Source: Nannochloropsis salina CCMP1776 (Eukaryota; Sar; Eustigmatophyceae; Eustigmatales; Monodopsidaceae). Taken from it: a DNA stretch of 58,250 nt. The stretch spans positions 72,232-130,481 of the forward strand of contig SDOX01000166.1 in the NCBI GenBank assembly GCA_004565275.1, given 5' to 3'. Made by a program: the position numbers and the translations under genes. The notes beneath the pieces are model-generated. The model did not search any database, was not told the origin of the DNA, and was given only the letters and a program-made list of their open reading frames with translations. Below are positions 11,576-21,850 of this stretch, piece by piece; the first letter of the stretch is position 1, and the number at the start of each line of letters is the position of its first letter.

Positions 11576-12589
11576 GAAGGTGATGTCTTGTGCCGGGTCA
11601 ACGGGGGGAGAAATTCATTGATTTTTGTGCGCGAAAATAAAAGTAAAGACGCTGTGAATGAGCGGCTTCACTTCATGAGGGCCTACGTGCGCGCCCGAGA
11701 CCTGAAGAGCTGGTTCTCCAGGTTGCAGACATCAGGGCCACAGCTGTGGAGGTTTAGTGGTGAAAATAGCGACGGGAAAGGGCCTGTCAGCAAGATGGCC
11801 CGAGCATGAAGCAAAGTTCAGCACGTTGTGAGAAAAAGACCTTTGGACGGAGTGGGTAAAGTCTCCTCGCGGTCGTCACAACGGGGAATACCACGGAAAG
11901 GAAACGAAGGAGAGCCAGGCTGTGTTGCCTGGTCAGACGAGAATATATCCCACCACAGCATATTCAAGCTGTATAACTCTCCTTCCCTAGTGAGACACAC
12001 CAGGAAACTTGCCACTGAAACCGCCCAATCATTTTTTGTCCTTGAGCCCTCGCCTTTCTAAGTCTCCTTCTTTACCCGCTTCGCGCTTTTTTCAAATTAA
12101 TGCCATTTCCTTTCATCACTGAGCGCACTTATTCCTGGTAAGCCACGGCTTGCGCTCTATCGGCGTTGCCATGACTCTAAGCGACTTCAAATTTGCCATT
12201 TTACTTGCATATTACCTGCCCTCTTCGCGTGAACAACAATGTCATTCTTAATTATTGGAATCCGGAGAGCCGTTACCCGATGGAAAAAGTAGGCACAGCA
12301 AACCGTTTCTCCTCACAACCATTCGAGCACCTACTCCAAGACTCAGGGGCTATCTACCGTAGCAGTTCTCGATGGGTAATTTTTGTACTAGCATTTCTCA
12401 TTTACATTTGCGCTTTTGCTCGTTGTGGCCGCCGCAATTAACTAAAAGCAGTGAAACCGAGGCGGGCGTCGGAGGCACCGATTTGATTCAACATGGGCCT
12501 ACCCCCCTTTCAGCCTCCTCGACATAGATGACGGAATTTCAACCCTCTCAACACCAACAGGCTATGGAAATTGCCATAAAATCCTTATA
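11576..12589. promoter_or_regulatory. Divergent intergenic region, RAD5-like / fucosyltransferase
   Basis: The two flanking genes point away from each other, so this 1.0-kb AT-richer stretch must carry both promoters. I see no gene in it. No TATA box or known factor site is clear enough to mark. Confidence 0.45.
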
Positions 12590-15500
12590 ATGTACCGCCA
12601 ACAGCCTCCTGTGCATCCAAGCGGCACAGGTAGTGAAAGGGTCGCAGAAGGCCACCCGCAAAAGGTGCCTGGCTCCTCCTCCTTTCCACGACAGCCCAAA
12701 CACCATGAGGAAGAGTACCACAGCGGACGGAGGGCCTCAGAGGCCGAGGGAAGGAGTGAAAGGGGAGGAAGAAGGCGCGTCCCTAAAATAAACATTATTT
12801 TGGTGGCTTTCGTGAGTGTCACTTTGCTAATGTTTGCCACCAGCGTGATGTACATGGAGTTCTCCTTAGGAGGGAAAGGTTTCGACCCCAGGCAATTTGT
12901 CGCCATCAGTCCCGCATCTCCGTCGGAAAAAGACGACGAGGTTAAATTCGGGGAAGGTAGGGGAACCACAGGTTTGGATGAGGCATGGCAAGGAAACGAC
13001 ATGGAGGGCGGGGAAATGAGCGCATCCAGACGTGATAGACGTCGGAGGATGAAGGGTAGTCGAAAGGAAGGGGGGAACGGAGAGGAAGACGACGATGACG
13101 ACCAAATTGAGGAAGAGGTCAAGATCAAAGGTGGAAAAGATGGGAAGGGCGAGGAAAGATCCGTAAATATACACGGGGGGAAGGAGGAGGAGACTCGGGA
13201 GGGAAAGGAAGGGGAGGAAGAGGAGGACGACGAAATGGACAGAACGGAGGATGTAGAAGCGGTAGGAATGGAAAAGGATGAGGAGGGGGACTTTACTAAG
13301 GAAGAGGAGGAGGAGGAGGAGGAGGAGGAGGAGGAGGAGGAAAGCGGTGGGGAAGAGACGGAGAGGATGGGAGAGGAAGCCAAGGATGACGACGACGTGA
13401 GGGTCGAGGCGAACGGGGTGGAAAGAAGAGGGGACGATGAGATGTTGGACGATGACCTGTGGGCAGCGCGGATGATAAAATTAGAGGCCCGGGAGGGCGG
13501 CCTAGGCTCAAAAGGGGAGGTCTCGGATGGCGAAGAGGCTGGGGCCCTGGCCGACAAAGGCAACGCAGGCGAAGAGGAGGGACAGCATCCGAGCATGATG
13601 GGAGGGGAGAGGAAGGATGGGAAAGGAAGACAGGAGGAAAAGGAGCGCACCGTGGAGGGTTCCCTGTCCGAGGAGAGGCGTGCGGAGGTGTCGGCAAGGG
13701 CAGGATCGGGAGAAAGGGGAGAAGGGAGAGGGAAAGATAGCCGGGGGGAGGAGACAGTGAGAGGCTTCTCACCCGACCAAAACCCAGGAGGGAGGGAAAG
13801 TGCAAGGGAGAAAGAAAAGCAGGCGTGGGCGGAAGAGGAGGCCGAGGAGGAGGAGGACGATGACGTCATGGACTTGGGTAGGGAAGGTCGGGGGGCAGGA
13901 GGCGGGGTCCGAGCCAAGGGAGGTGCGGGAAGAGAGGAAGGGGAGGAGGACGGGGCAGGTTGGGACGATGAAATGGGAAGGGAGCAGGCAGGGAGCGAGG
14001 AGGGGGAGGAGGAGGAGGAGGAGGAGGAGGAGGAGGAGGAGGAGGAAGAGGTGCGGAAGAAGAAAGCATCCGCGACAGCGATGCCATTGCCGGTTCCGGC
14101 CGCAGGAGAGTCCCCGAAAGCGGAACCGAACATGTCCGAGGCACCCCAGGAAAAGCCCGACCCGGCCGAAGAAAGCTCGGCGAATGCGTCGGCCGAGAGT
14201 GTCGAAGCAGCTGAGGGAGAAAGCTTGCCAAAGGGCAGGCAGAGGGACAGATTTACGTCCCCGGTTCACGACGAGAGAAAGATCCCAGAGTTGCAGGAGG
14301 GAGGCGGGAGAGCGAGAGGGAAGGAGGATGGAAAGGAGGGAGGGAAGGGGGGAGAGAAAGAAGTCGCGCCTGTCCCAACGGTGCCAAAGAGAAAGAAGTC
14401 ACCACCAGCCCCGATACCCACCGCTCCGATCGGCCAAACCTGCGAAGCCTTCCTGGAAACGGCGGACCGTTACACCCCCGCGAAAAGCCCGAGGGATTTC
14501 CAGGAAAACCCCGTCCGGGTCCACAAATTCGGGGAACACACGGAATATCCCAATTGCGACGTCCGGTGCCTGTTCGAGACCAACGACAATTACGGCGCGT
14601 ACGACGCCAGCTATGACAAGACATGGGAAGGGGTTCCTCGGATCAAGTGGACTATGGAGAGCTTCACCAACTACCCGGACACAGAAGTGAACCGGGCCCA
14701 TTCCAACGGCTTCGAGATCGTCATGACCCCCCGTTTGGACGCGGAGGTCTCCTGTGTATACTTCGGATGGTCCCCGAACGAGGTCTTTTTCAACCCTATG
14801 AAAGTTCCCCCTCTGCGGGCGGCGCAGAAGGAAAATGTCGCGGCCGCCTACATCAGGTAAGGGACCCGAGAGGGAAGAAAGGGGGGAAAAGACCGGCATG
14901 GTGGTTGTTGCGGGGACCGGGGGGTAGTTCGGATTGTCGTGGCAAGGGTGAGGCGTGCGCCTGGTCCTACCGTTTCATCGTGCTTGTCTGGGTCTTATGC
15001 GGGTTCAAGGGAACCCCTGTCGGCTTTTTCTGTGCGTTCCCCAGGCCCCCCTGCCAGCCGTCCTTGTCGTCGTCAAGACCATGTCCTGCATTTTCTCGGG
15101 GGTCCTCACCGCCTTCACCCGATTGCCCCCCCACTGTCGCCCTTTCTCCCCCCCTCCCCGCTTCCTCCTTCCTTTTCCCTCATCCCAGCAACTGCCATGC
15201 AAACTCCTTCCGGCTGGAAGCCATCTCCTTCTTCCAAAAAAAAAACGTCACGGTCCACTCCTACGGCCACTGCCTCAACAACCAGCCCGACATCCACAAG
15301 GACGACCGCCTGCCCCACGTGAAATTTTCCCTGGCGTTTGAAAACAGCGAGGAGGTGGACTATGTGACCGAGAAATACTTTCAAGCGCTGAATTTCGGTG
15401 CCGTCCCCGTCGTCATTGGCGCCCCCAACATCCTCGACTACGCGCCAAGCGAGAATTCCATCATCCACATCGAAAACCAAGCGGCCTTGCCCCGAGTCGC

Positions 15501-16128
15501 CGCCCAAATGCAGGCCTTGATGGCCGACGACCAAGCCTACGACGCCATGCTCGCTTGGAAAACCCAGGGGCCTTCCGATCAGTTCCTGGCCCTCATCGAC
15601 GTAGGCACCGTGGCCCCCGAATGCCGGCTTTGCTTGTACTTGGCGGACCGGGTCCGACGCGGGGAAGCATTCAAAGACCGGGGCAAGGCGAAAGAGGAGG
15701 GGTTCCGGCGGCCCTGCGCCTGTCGTCCCCAGGAGGAAGGAGGGGAGGGAGGGTCCAACGGGGTCATACACCACCTCTACGTACGCGAGCGGTTCACGTT
15801 CGAATACCGGTCGTTGTTTCTCACGGAACCGTTCACGGTGGCCAAGCTCCATGAGACCCTTCTGGCCTTGTACGGGAGCGAACACCGACCGGTGTGGACC
15901 CGAAAGCGCCCGAGCTACCGGAAAAAACGCCCCGATGGGTCGTGGGACATGGCGTACGTGCCGATCAAAATCCACAAGGTTTATCCTGCGGGAATCACTA
16001 CCAAGGAGGCCTTGTATGGCCAGATCCCGGACGCGTTTTCTGTCGTCGGAAACAGCACCATGGACCGAGCATTGCGGAGATGGGTGAAGCAAAATCCGTG
16101 CGGTGAAATCGAAGTCACCTTCGTGTAG
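12590..16128 (+). CDS. Core alpha-1,3-fucosyltransferase (GT10), type II Golgi protein
   Basis: Predicted to transfer fucose from GDP-fucose to the core GlcNAc of N-glycans in the Golgi. Two exons, 12590-14856 and 15189-16128, join in phase (GTAAGG donor, CCCAG acceptor) to give AAYISNCHANSFRLEA, the equivalent of the plant FucTA/FUT11 SNC-R-FRL segment; total about 1068 residues. A single membrane anchor lies near residues 68-88 (INIILVAFVSVTLLMFATSV). Residues about 100-620 are an extremely acidic stem with long Glu tracts. The catalytic part carries KWTMESFTNYPD, FEIVMTPRLDAEV, then FSLAFENSEEVDYVTEKYF and GAVPVVIGAPN, the GT10 donor-binding signature. A Cys-rich tail (CRLCLYLADRV, RPCACR) also resembles plant core fucosyltransferases. 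The stem is far longer than the usual few dozen residues. Confidence 0.88.
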
Positions 16129-16927
16129 TCGCACACTTGTGAGTTTAATGACCTGATGGGGGAATTAGAGAGCGACGCTGAGGTTGAAGGAGTGAGCACC
16201 CATTATAGGGCAGTGATGTCAATGGATCGTTGACACATTAATTGTTTAGGCAATGACATTGAGGAAATAGTGACATAAATCATCTCAGAAAGACGGTAGC
16301 ACCCAACAGTATCATTTTGTGATTTTCAGGAGTTTCCTTTTTTTATGATCATTTTCAATTAGAGATGGCAAGAGTGGCAACGGGATGGTTTCATCACGCT
16401 TGTGCTCTTTCCTTAACCAAGCAACAGATAGACCTGTCTTCTCTATCGATCCTTCCGAAAAACCGAACATTCGGCCGGATGTCAGGAATAATGGAATCGC
16501 ATTCAGCTTCATTTGAAATTTCTTATTCGTGGATAAGTTGATGAGAATTGCGAGACATATTTGGAATGCGACACACGCACTTCTCCATGTTTCCGGCGTC
16601 GGATAGCTGCTCTTTCAACCACTTTCAACATGAAACAGGACCAAAGACAAAAACACTGAGCCATCTTGGATCCCGCGAAAGAGTAACACAAATAAATCTA
16701 CTCTTGTGTCTTCCCATGACGAAACTCCTCCGCTCGGCTTTTTTTCCCAATCTGTTTTTGTTTTTCCCATGGGAGGGAGGAGGTTATCTCATGTGATACG
16801 AAAAGCTTATCGCCCGTGTCTTCAAATGAGGCGATGCTCCTCTGACGCGGTGTGCTAGCCCTTTCCTCGCCCTCCTTGCAACAAAACTCACTTTTCGCTC
16901 TATCTCACGACGCACACTTTCGAAGGA
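16129..16927. other. AT-rich intergenic region
   Basis: This spacer follows the fucosyltransferase stop and precedes the TraB gene, both on the plus strand. It is AT-rich with scattered short frames. I see no gene; the promoter of the TraB gene should lie here. Confidence 0.45.
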
Positions 16928-19169
16928 ATGGACAGTTGTCTCGCGGGAAAAGCTTTGCGCAACGGGAACGGCATGATAGGTGCACCTTTGGAAGGCACTA
17001 TGCCTCACGGCCAAAGTCGTCCAAGTCGCTCCATCCCTCGCTCAATCCCAGGCGCGCTCCTGTTCCTCTTCGTTGTTTCTCTCCTGCCCTGTGCGATTGT
17101 TGGTTTTTCTTCACAAGCTTGGGTGCGTGGTTGGCCTACGCTCCCCTTCTCAGTGAATGCAGCATCAGCCACTACCTCCGCCTTTCCCTCCTCCTCCTCC
17201 TCCTCCTCCTCCTCCTCCTCCCCTGCCTCCCCTTCCCCGTTCCCCTCCTCCGCTTCTTCTCTGTCGCCTTTTCCCTTTGCCCCCTCCCATCAATCAGCGC
17301 TGCCCGACCCCTCCATCCACCCTCCTGGTCACTCTTTACCGCCTCGCGTCCACACTTCGTCCTCCCTCCCTCCCTCCGTCCCCCTCCCACCCCACGCGGC
17401 CCGCCTCCAAGACCTGGTCGACGCCGGAGTCCTCACCGTCATCACCCGGCGACCCGATTACAAAGACCGACGAGGAGATGCATACCACGAACCGGAAGAG
17501 ATTTATCTAATCGGGACAGCGCACACCTCTCAGGACAGTGCCGCCGCGGTGGCGCGGGTCATCCGGGAGGTGCACCCCTGCAACGTGGTGCTGGAAATGT
17601 GCAAGAGTCGAAGCGGGCTGACCACTTTGAACGACTCCACCCTCCTTGACGACGTCTCTTTTCCCAACCTCCTGCGCTCGGCCTTTTTCGGGGCCCGCAC
17701 TCCCAGCACCGGAAGCGATGGAGGGCCGGACGCCTCGGTCGGCAGCACCGCTACCTCCCCCCCTTCCTCCTCCACCTCCTCCCCGCAGGCCCTGGCCCTT
17801 GACCGCTCCCTCCGCCTGGCAGGGGGTCGGGGTCCCCTTTTACTCCAGTACTGTCTAGTCAGTGCCGTCAAGCAATTGGGGAAGCTCCTCCGGCTCCAAT
17901 TTGGCGAGGTGGGCGTCCTCCCTACCCCCCGTGCCCTCCTTCCACATCCTTCCCCTCGGCGCCAGGGGGAGGGTGCACGCACTTTGCCTTTCTCGTCCTC
18001 CCTCCCTTCTTCCTCTCCTGCCTCCGTCTCCTCACGCTTGTCTTTTCCCCCCTCTGTCTCGCCTCCCCTGCCCGGTCTTCGCTGTTGACATCCCCTGTTC
18101 CCTCCCTCCCTCCCTCCCTCCTTCCCTCCTTCCTTCCTCCCCCAGGAATTTCGAGCGGCTCGGCAAGCCTCCGTAGAAGTGGGCGCCCAAGTCGTCCTTG
18201 GGGACCGACCGATTGAACTCACCTTAAGACGGGCATGGGCAGCGATGACGCGGGAAGAGAGAGGCGTCTTGATTTTGGCCATGGCTGCCCTGCTTCTGGG
18301 AGTGCGACCCAAAGGAGGAAGGGAGGGAGGGAGGGAAAGAGGGGGGGAGGGAGGGGCGGAGGAAGTAGTCTCTGCTGCGTGGTCCACCTTCTTAGACCCC
18401 TCCTTCCCCGGAGCCTCCCTCCCTCCCATGTTCACCCGAGCCTCTCCTCTGACCGGCAGTGCCACCCCTTCGGTCCTTACTTCCTCCTCCCCCTCCACCC
18501 CGCCCTCCACCGCACCCTCCCTCCCGCCCTCCTCTTCGGTGTCCGGGCTGGAAATCCGGGGCTTTCAAGGCGCCAGTGCCGAGCTCCTCGAATCCCTCCA
18601 ACGTTTCAGCGTCTACCTCCCCTCCTTGTACACAGCCCTTATCCAGGAGCGCGACCGGTGCGCTTTCCCTTCCATTCTTAATCTCCCCCTGTTTCCGTCA
18701 TCGATATGTCCGGGCCTCAACCCGCCCTCCCTCCCGCCCTCCCTCCAGGTATCTGGCCTGGGCGACGAAACGGAGCAAAGCCGTGAACCGGAGCAAGCGG
18801 GTGGTGGCGGTGATGGGGGCATTGCATGTACCGGGCGTGATTGCCGCCATCCACGCCGACAACGGTGGGGACACCTTAACTTTTTCCACGGTCGCCCGCT
18901 TGCCGGCCGTGGACAGGGAAAAGGGCGGGGGAAAAGGCGGAGTCGCGCTGACCAGGGAGTACCGTCAGGTGTTGGGTTGCTTGGTGTGGGCGTGGGGAAG
19001 AGAGGCAGGGCCAAAGATATTGCGGGACGTGGCCATCGGGGTAGTGACGGGGGAGATCATATCCATGGGGTGGAGGCTGTGGGGGGAGGAGGTGATGGCG
19101 TCGGTGGTCGCGTCCATCGGGCAGGTGGTGGGAGGGGCGACGGGCGGGGCAGTGCACCCTTTGTTGTGA
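16928..19169 (+). CDS. TraB-domain protein with probable plastid-targeting N-terminus
   Basis: Three exons, 16928-17908, 18146-18657 and 18749-19169, splice in phase to about 637 residues; both acceptors end CCTCC(C)CAG or CCTCCAG. The Met at 17000 is a likely alternative start because it sits just before an Arg-rich leader and a hydrophobic run, GALLFLFVVSLLPCAIVG, then FSSQ. A Phe right after a predicted signal-peptide cleavage site is the hallmark of heterokont plastid precursors. A Ser/Pro-rich stretch follows as possible transit peptide. TraB family motifs: IYLIGTAHTSQDS, VHPCNVVLEMCKSR, EFRAARQASVEVGAQVVLGDRP, RYLAWATKR, VVAVMGALHVPGV. The C-terminus (ILRDVAIGVVTGEIISMGW, then Gly/Ala-rich) looks membrane-associated. 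TraB proteins resemble TIKI/PrgY-type putative metalloproteases; the substrate here is unknown. Confidence 0.85.
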
Positions 19170-20215
19170 AAGATTTGGATGGGTGGCCCGTGAATGCAGT
19201 TGGTTGAAAACGTGCTTCGGGTTGGAGTGAGTGGGTGCTGCATGCGGATGGTGGAGGGGTCATGGTGGACATGGTGATGGCGAGAGAAATGTCGGCATGG
19301 AGCTCAAATGTAAATATGTATGCAAGGAAAAGGTACTAATAGGAAAGAACGAATCGTGGATTATTAATATTGAATCATATAGATGAAATTATGTGATGTT
19401 ATACTGTTTTCAGGTGCAGCTTGTGGCCGGTTCGCTGAAGGGAGGATAAGGCTTAAAGCCATGAATTTCTTTCCAAAGTCATTATTCATCATCCAACCAA
19501 GAAGCTTTATGGTATTTATTAGCGTAATGGACTAATTGTGGCCCAGGCTCGACTGATTGATACGCATTTAGAGATTCAAAAGACAAAGCTGACCGAGACC
19601 GGAGGCTTATTGATATCTTCATTCGATTTTTTCGATAGCAACATAAGCTGGGATCCTCCTTCAGATTTTATTTCCCAACAATCCTGAGAAGTCTCGCTGG
19701 TGTAGGAACAATTGAAGCACCGATTTCATTATATTTCTTGGATGCATCGTCCACTGTACGCACGGTAGGAGCGTATTCAAGAGGAGATGATTCTGGCACA
19801 TGTGGATGACGCCATCGTGACTCCCCGCATGTGTTCAGGCATTTGGGCCTAGCAAGGATTGGCAAGATCATTAAAAAGAAAGCAACTCGGGTGTCTTCGC
19901 CTCCTTGGCACAGCCCTCGATAACCACGCTCAACTAGCTCTAATACAGCTTCCTTTTCTTTCTGCGTCAGGTTTAAACAACGGAAACGTTACAGGAAGAC
20001 GAGTACTCTCAAAGAAGTCCTCAGCCCCCGGTGAGGAAGCTCCGGGTGGAAACACCCTTTTTAGGTGCATTTAAATGTTTGCTAGTTGTCTCGTTTGCTA
20101 AACACGTGAGTACGCGAAAATGTGCATCCTGCGTCTTATTTGACACAATTTTCACCCCAAAAGTCCCCACCAACCTTACAGAGGCTAACGCGCGATTTGA
20201 CAGGCGATTCTCACC
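19170..20215. other. AT-rich intergenic region
   Basis: About 1.0 kb without a convincing gene, clearly AT-richer than its neighbours. It should include the 3' end of the TraB transcript and the promoter of the desaturase-family gene, whose start codon sits in the context CTCACCATG. Confidence 0.45.
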
Positions 20216-21292
20216 ATGTCGACCACCAAGGTAGCCACAACTACCCAACCCGCGAACTGTACATCACGACCAGACAGTCGCTTGCATGATTCTTCTTCTA
20301 CTGAGGTCCGGGGGCATGACTCCGAGAGCAAAGCCCGCACGTGGAGGATTCTAACTCCAGCTCAGCGAATAGAGAAGCTAAATGGCATGGCGATGAAGCG
20401 GGCACAAGAGATGGAGAAGGTCCTTAACCCTTCTCATCCCGACTGGCCAATGTATGAGCTCGTACGAAGAGGCAACCCCGTGTTCAAGCATCGGTGGATG
20501 GTCCTTCTCTACGCGTACTGGGCCCTCACAGGGATGGGCTTGCTCCGATGTCCCTCCCTTGCCTTCGGAATGAGCGCGTTCATCATCACCTACCTGTATA
20601 TTGAGCTGTATGGCGCTATCTTGCATGTCAACCTTGATAACCCTTCCTTCTTGTCCATCCCAGTGTTGTGGGAGGCCTGTCTAGAATTCCAATATCATCA
20701 TGTCATACCCAGCGAAATTACGTTGCGTAGCTATCCTCAAATCGCCGCCGATTTGAATCTCATTGTTGCATTGCAATTTGTTGTATGCACAATTGTGTTC
20801 TATGCGCATGGTGGACTTTTTAATCCTTACATTCACGCCACAATGGCGTGCGGGCTGGTCAATGCTTACCTGTTAGAGTGGGCGCATAGACAGGCTCATT
20901 TTCCTCGAGGCAAACGCCATGCTTTCGCGCAATATCTTCAGGACCGAGGTTTTCTTGTTTCCGAAGCCTTGCATCGAAGGCATCATCAAACTTTTGATGT
21001 GGGGTTTCCCGTCCTTAGCGGACTGTCTGAGCCGGTGATAAACTTTGTGAGAGCCAAGGTATGCGCGAACCAGTGGGTCTGGCTGGCGGCTTTTATATTC
21101 ATGACGTTGGCAGGCTTGCCTTGCATTATTGCTGTCAATATGAGGCTTTGGGAATGGGGTGGAGAAGTTGTGTATGGAGGAGGGCAAGAATGCGATGTAT
21201 ACTTATATGTCGAAGAGATCTTGGGAATGGCGAGGGCCCTCTGTTTGGGTCTCTCATCTTCATGTATGCTCTTTATAGAAAGCAATTTTTGA
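20216..21292 (+). CDS. FAD4/TMEM189-family lipid desaturase
   Basis: A single frame of 358 residues. It carries the histidine pattern of the Kua/TMEM189/FAD4 lipid-desaturase domain: ILHVNLDNP, EFQYHHVIPSEIT, EWAHRQAH, and LQDRGFLVSEALHRRHH. These sit between hydrophobic segments (VLLYAYWALTGMGLL, AFIITYLYIELYG, LIVALQFVVCTIVFYA). Known members are plastid FAD4, which puts a delta-3-trans bond into phosphatidylglycerol 16:0, and animal PEDS1, which makes plasmalogens. The spacing of the last two boxes (LQD-G-LVS...H..HH) looks more like FAD4. The N-terminus has no obvious signal or transit peptide, so plastid placement is not supported. An extra hydrophobic segment (VWLAAFIFMTLAGLPCIIAV) follows the domain. 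The last 40 residues look atypical and might be a read-through of an unspliced intron. Confidence 0.78.
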   Translation: MSTTKVATTTQPANCTSRPDSRLHDSSSTEVRGHDSESKARTWRILTPAQRIEKLNGMAMKRAQEMEKVLNPSHPDWPMYELVRRGNPVFKHRWMVLLYAYWALTGMGLLRCPSLAFGMSAFIITYLYIELYGAILHVNLDNPSFLSIPVLWEACLEFQYHHVIPSEITLRSYPQIAADLNLIVALQFVVCTIVFYAHGGLFNPYIHATMACGLVNAYLLEWAHRQAHFPRGKRHAFAQYLQDRGFLVSEALHRRHHQTFDVGFPVLSGLSEPVINFVRAKVCANQWVWLAAFIFMTLAGLPCIIAVNMRLWEWGGEVVYGGGQECDVYLYVEEILGMARALCLGLSSSCMLFIESNF

Positions 21293-21850
21293 CAACATGT
21301 TTGAATAATTAAATCTGATTTTCCCAGTGGAAGAATAAATGGTTCCAAGAAACAATTACATTGCACACTCTATCAGTGGCAATGCAAGTGAGATTCTTCG
21401 TGAATTTGTACTCAAAGTCCTTGAGTGTAAGTGAGCTCAAAACCATCGATACACATTGATTTAAGGAAAAAGGCAACTGTAAGATATGACGACCCTATTT
21501 CTCCCGGTCATGAATTGGATGGGTGCTATTTGCAAGTATTTTGACTACATTCTTTCCTAAAATGGTTTTCCGTTTAACCTCCCCCCTTCGGCCGAAACGG
21601 TCGCTTGTCCGTCGGAATTTTGAAATTGCCCGACAGAAAGCTGCTTGAACAGGTACATGTGCATAGGGTTTTTTGCAGAAATGACCGCCAAAAATACACA
21701 CGGGACAATATTTCGTGTGCATCGTCTACACTCTTATGTAGGTGACACAGTCAAGTTTTGTCTGCGGTCGCAGAAGAGCTCTTCCGACCAACCTTCGCAA
21801 AGCTTGAGCGCTTGACCTTCTTTCATCCCCTGTCCGTCTAAAGCCCCAGG
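21293..21850. other. Spacer between desaturase and ethanolamine kinase genes
   Basis: A 558-bp AT-rich spacer between two genes on the same strand, with no gene in it. It is short enough that the kinase promoter must overlap the 3' end region of the desaturase transcript. Confidence 0.45.

Noticed and set aside
12562-14133. 523-codon Ser-rich minus-strand frame
   Set aside because: Exact antisense of the acidic fucosyltransferase stem. GAG/GAA runs read as CTC/TCC on the other strand.
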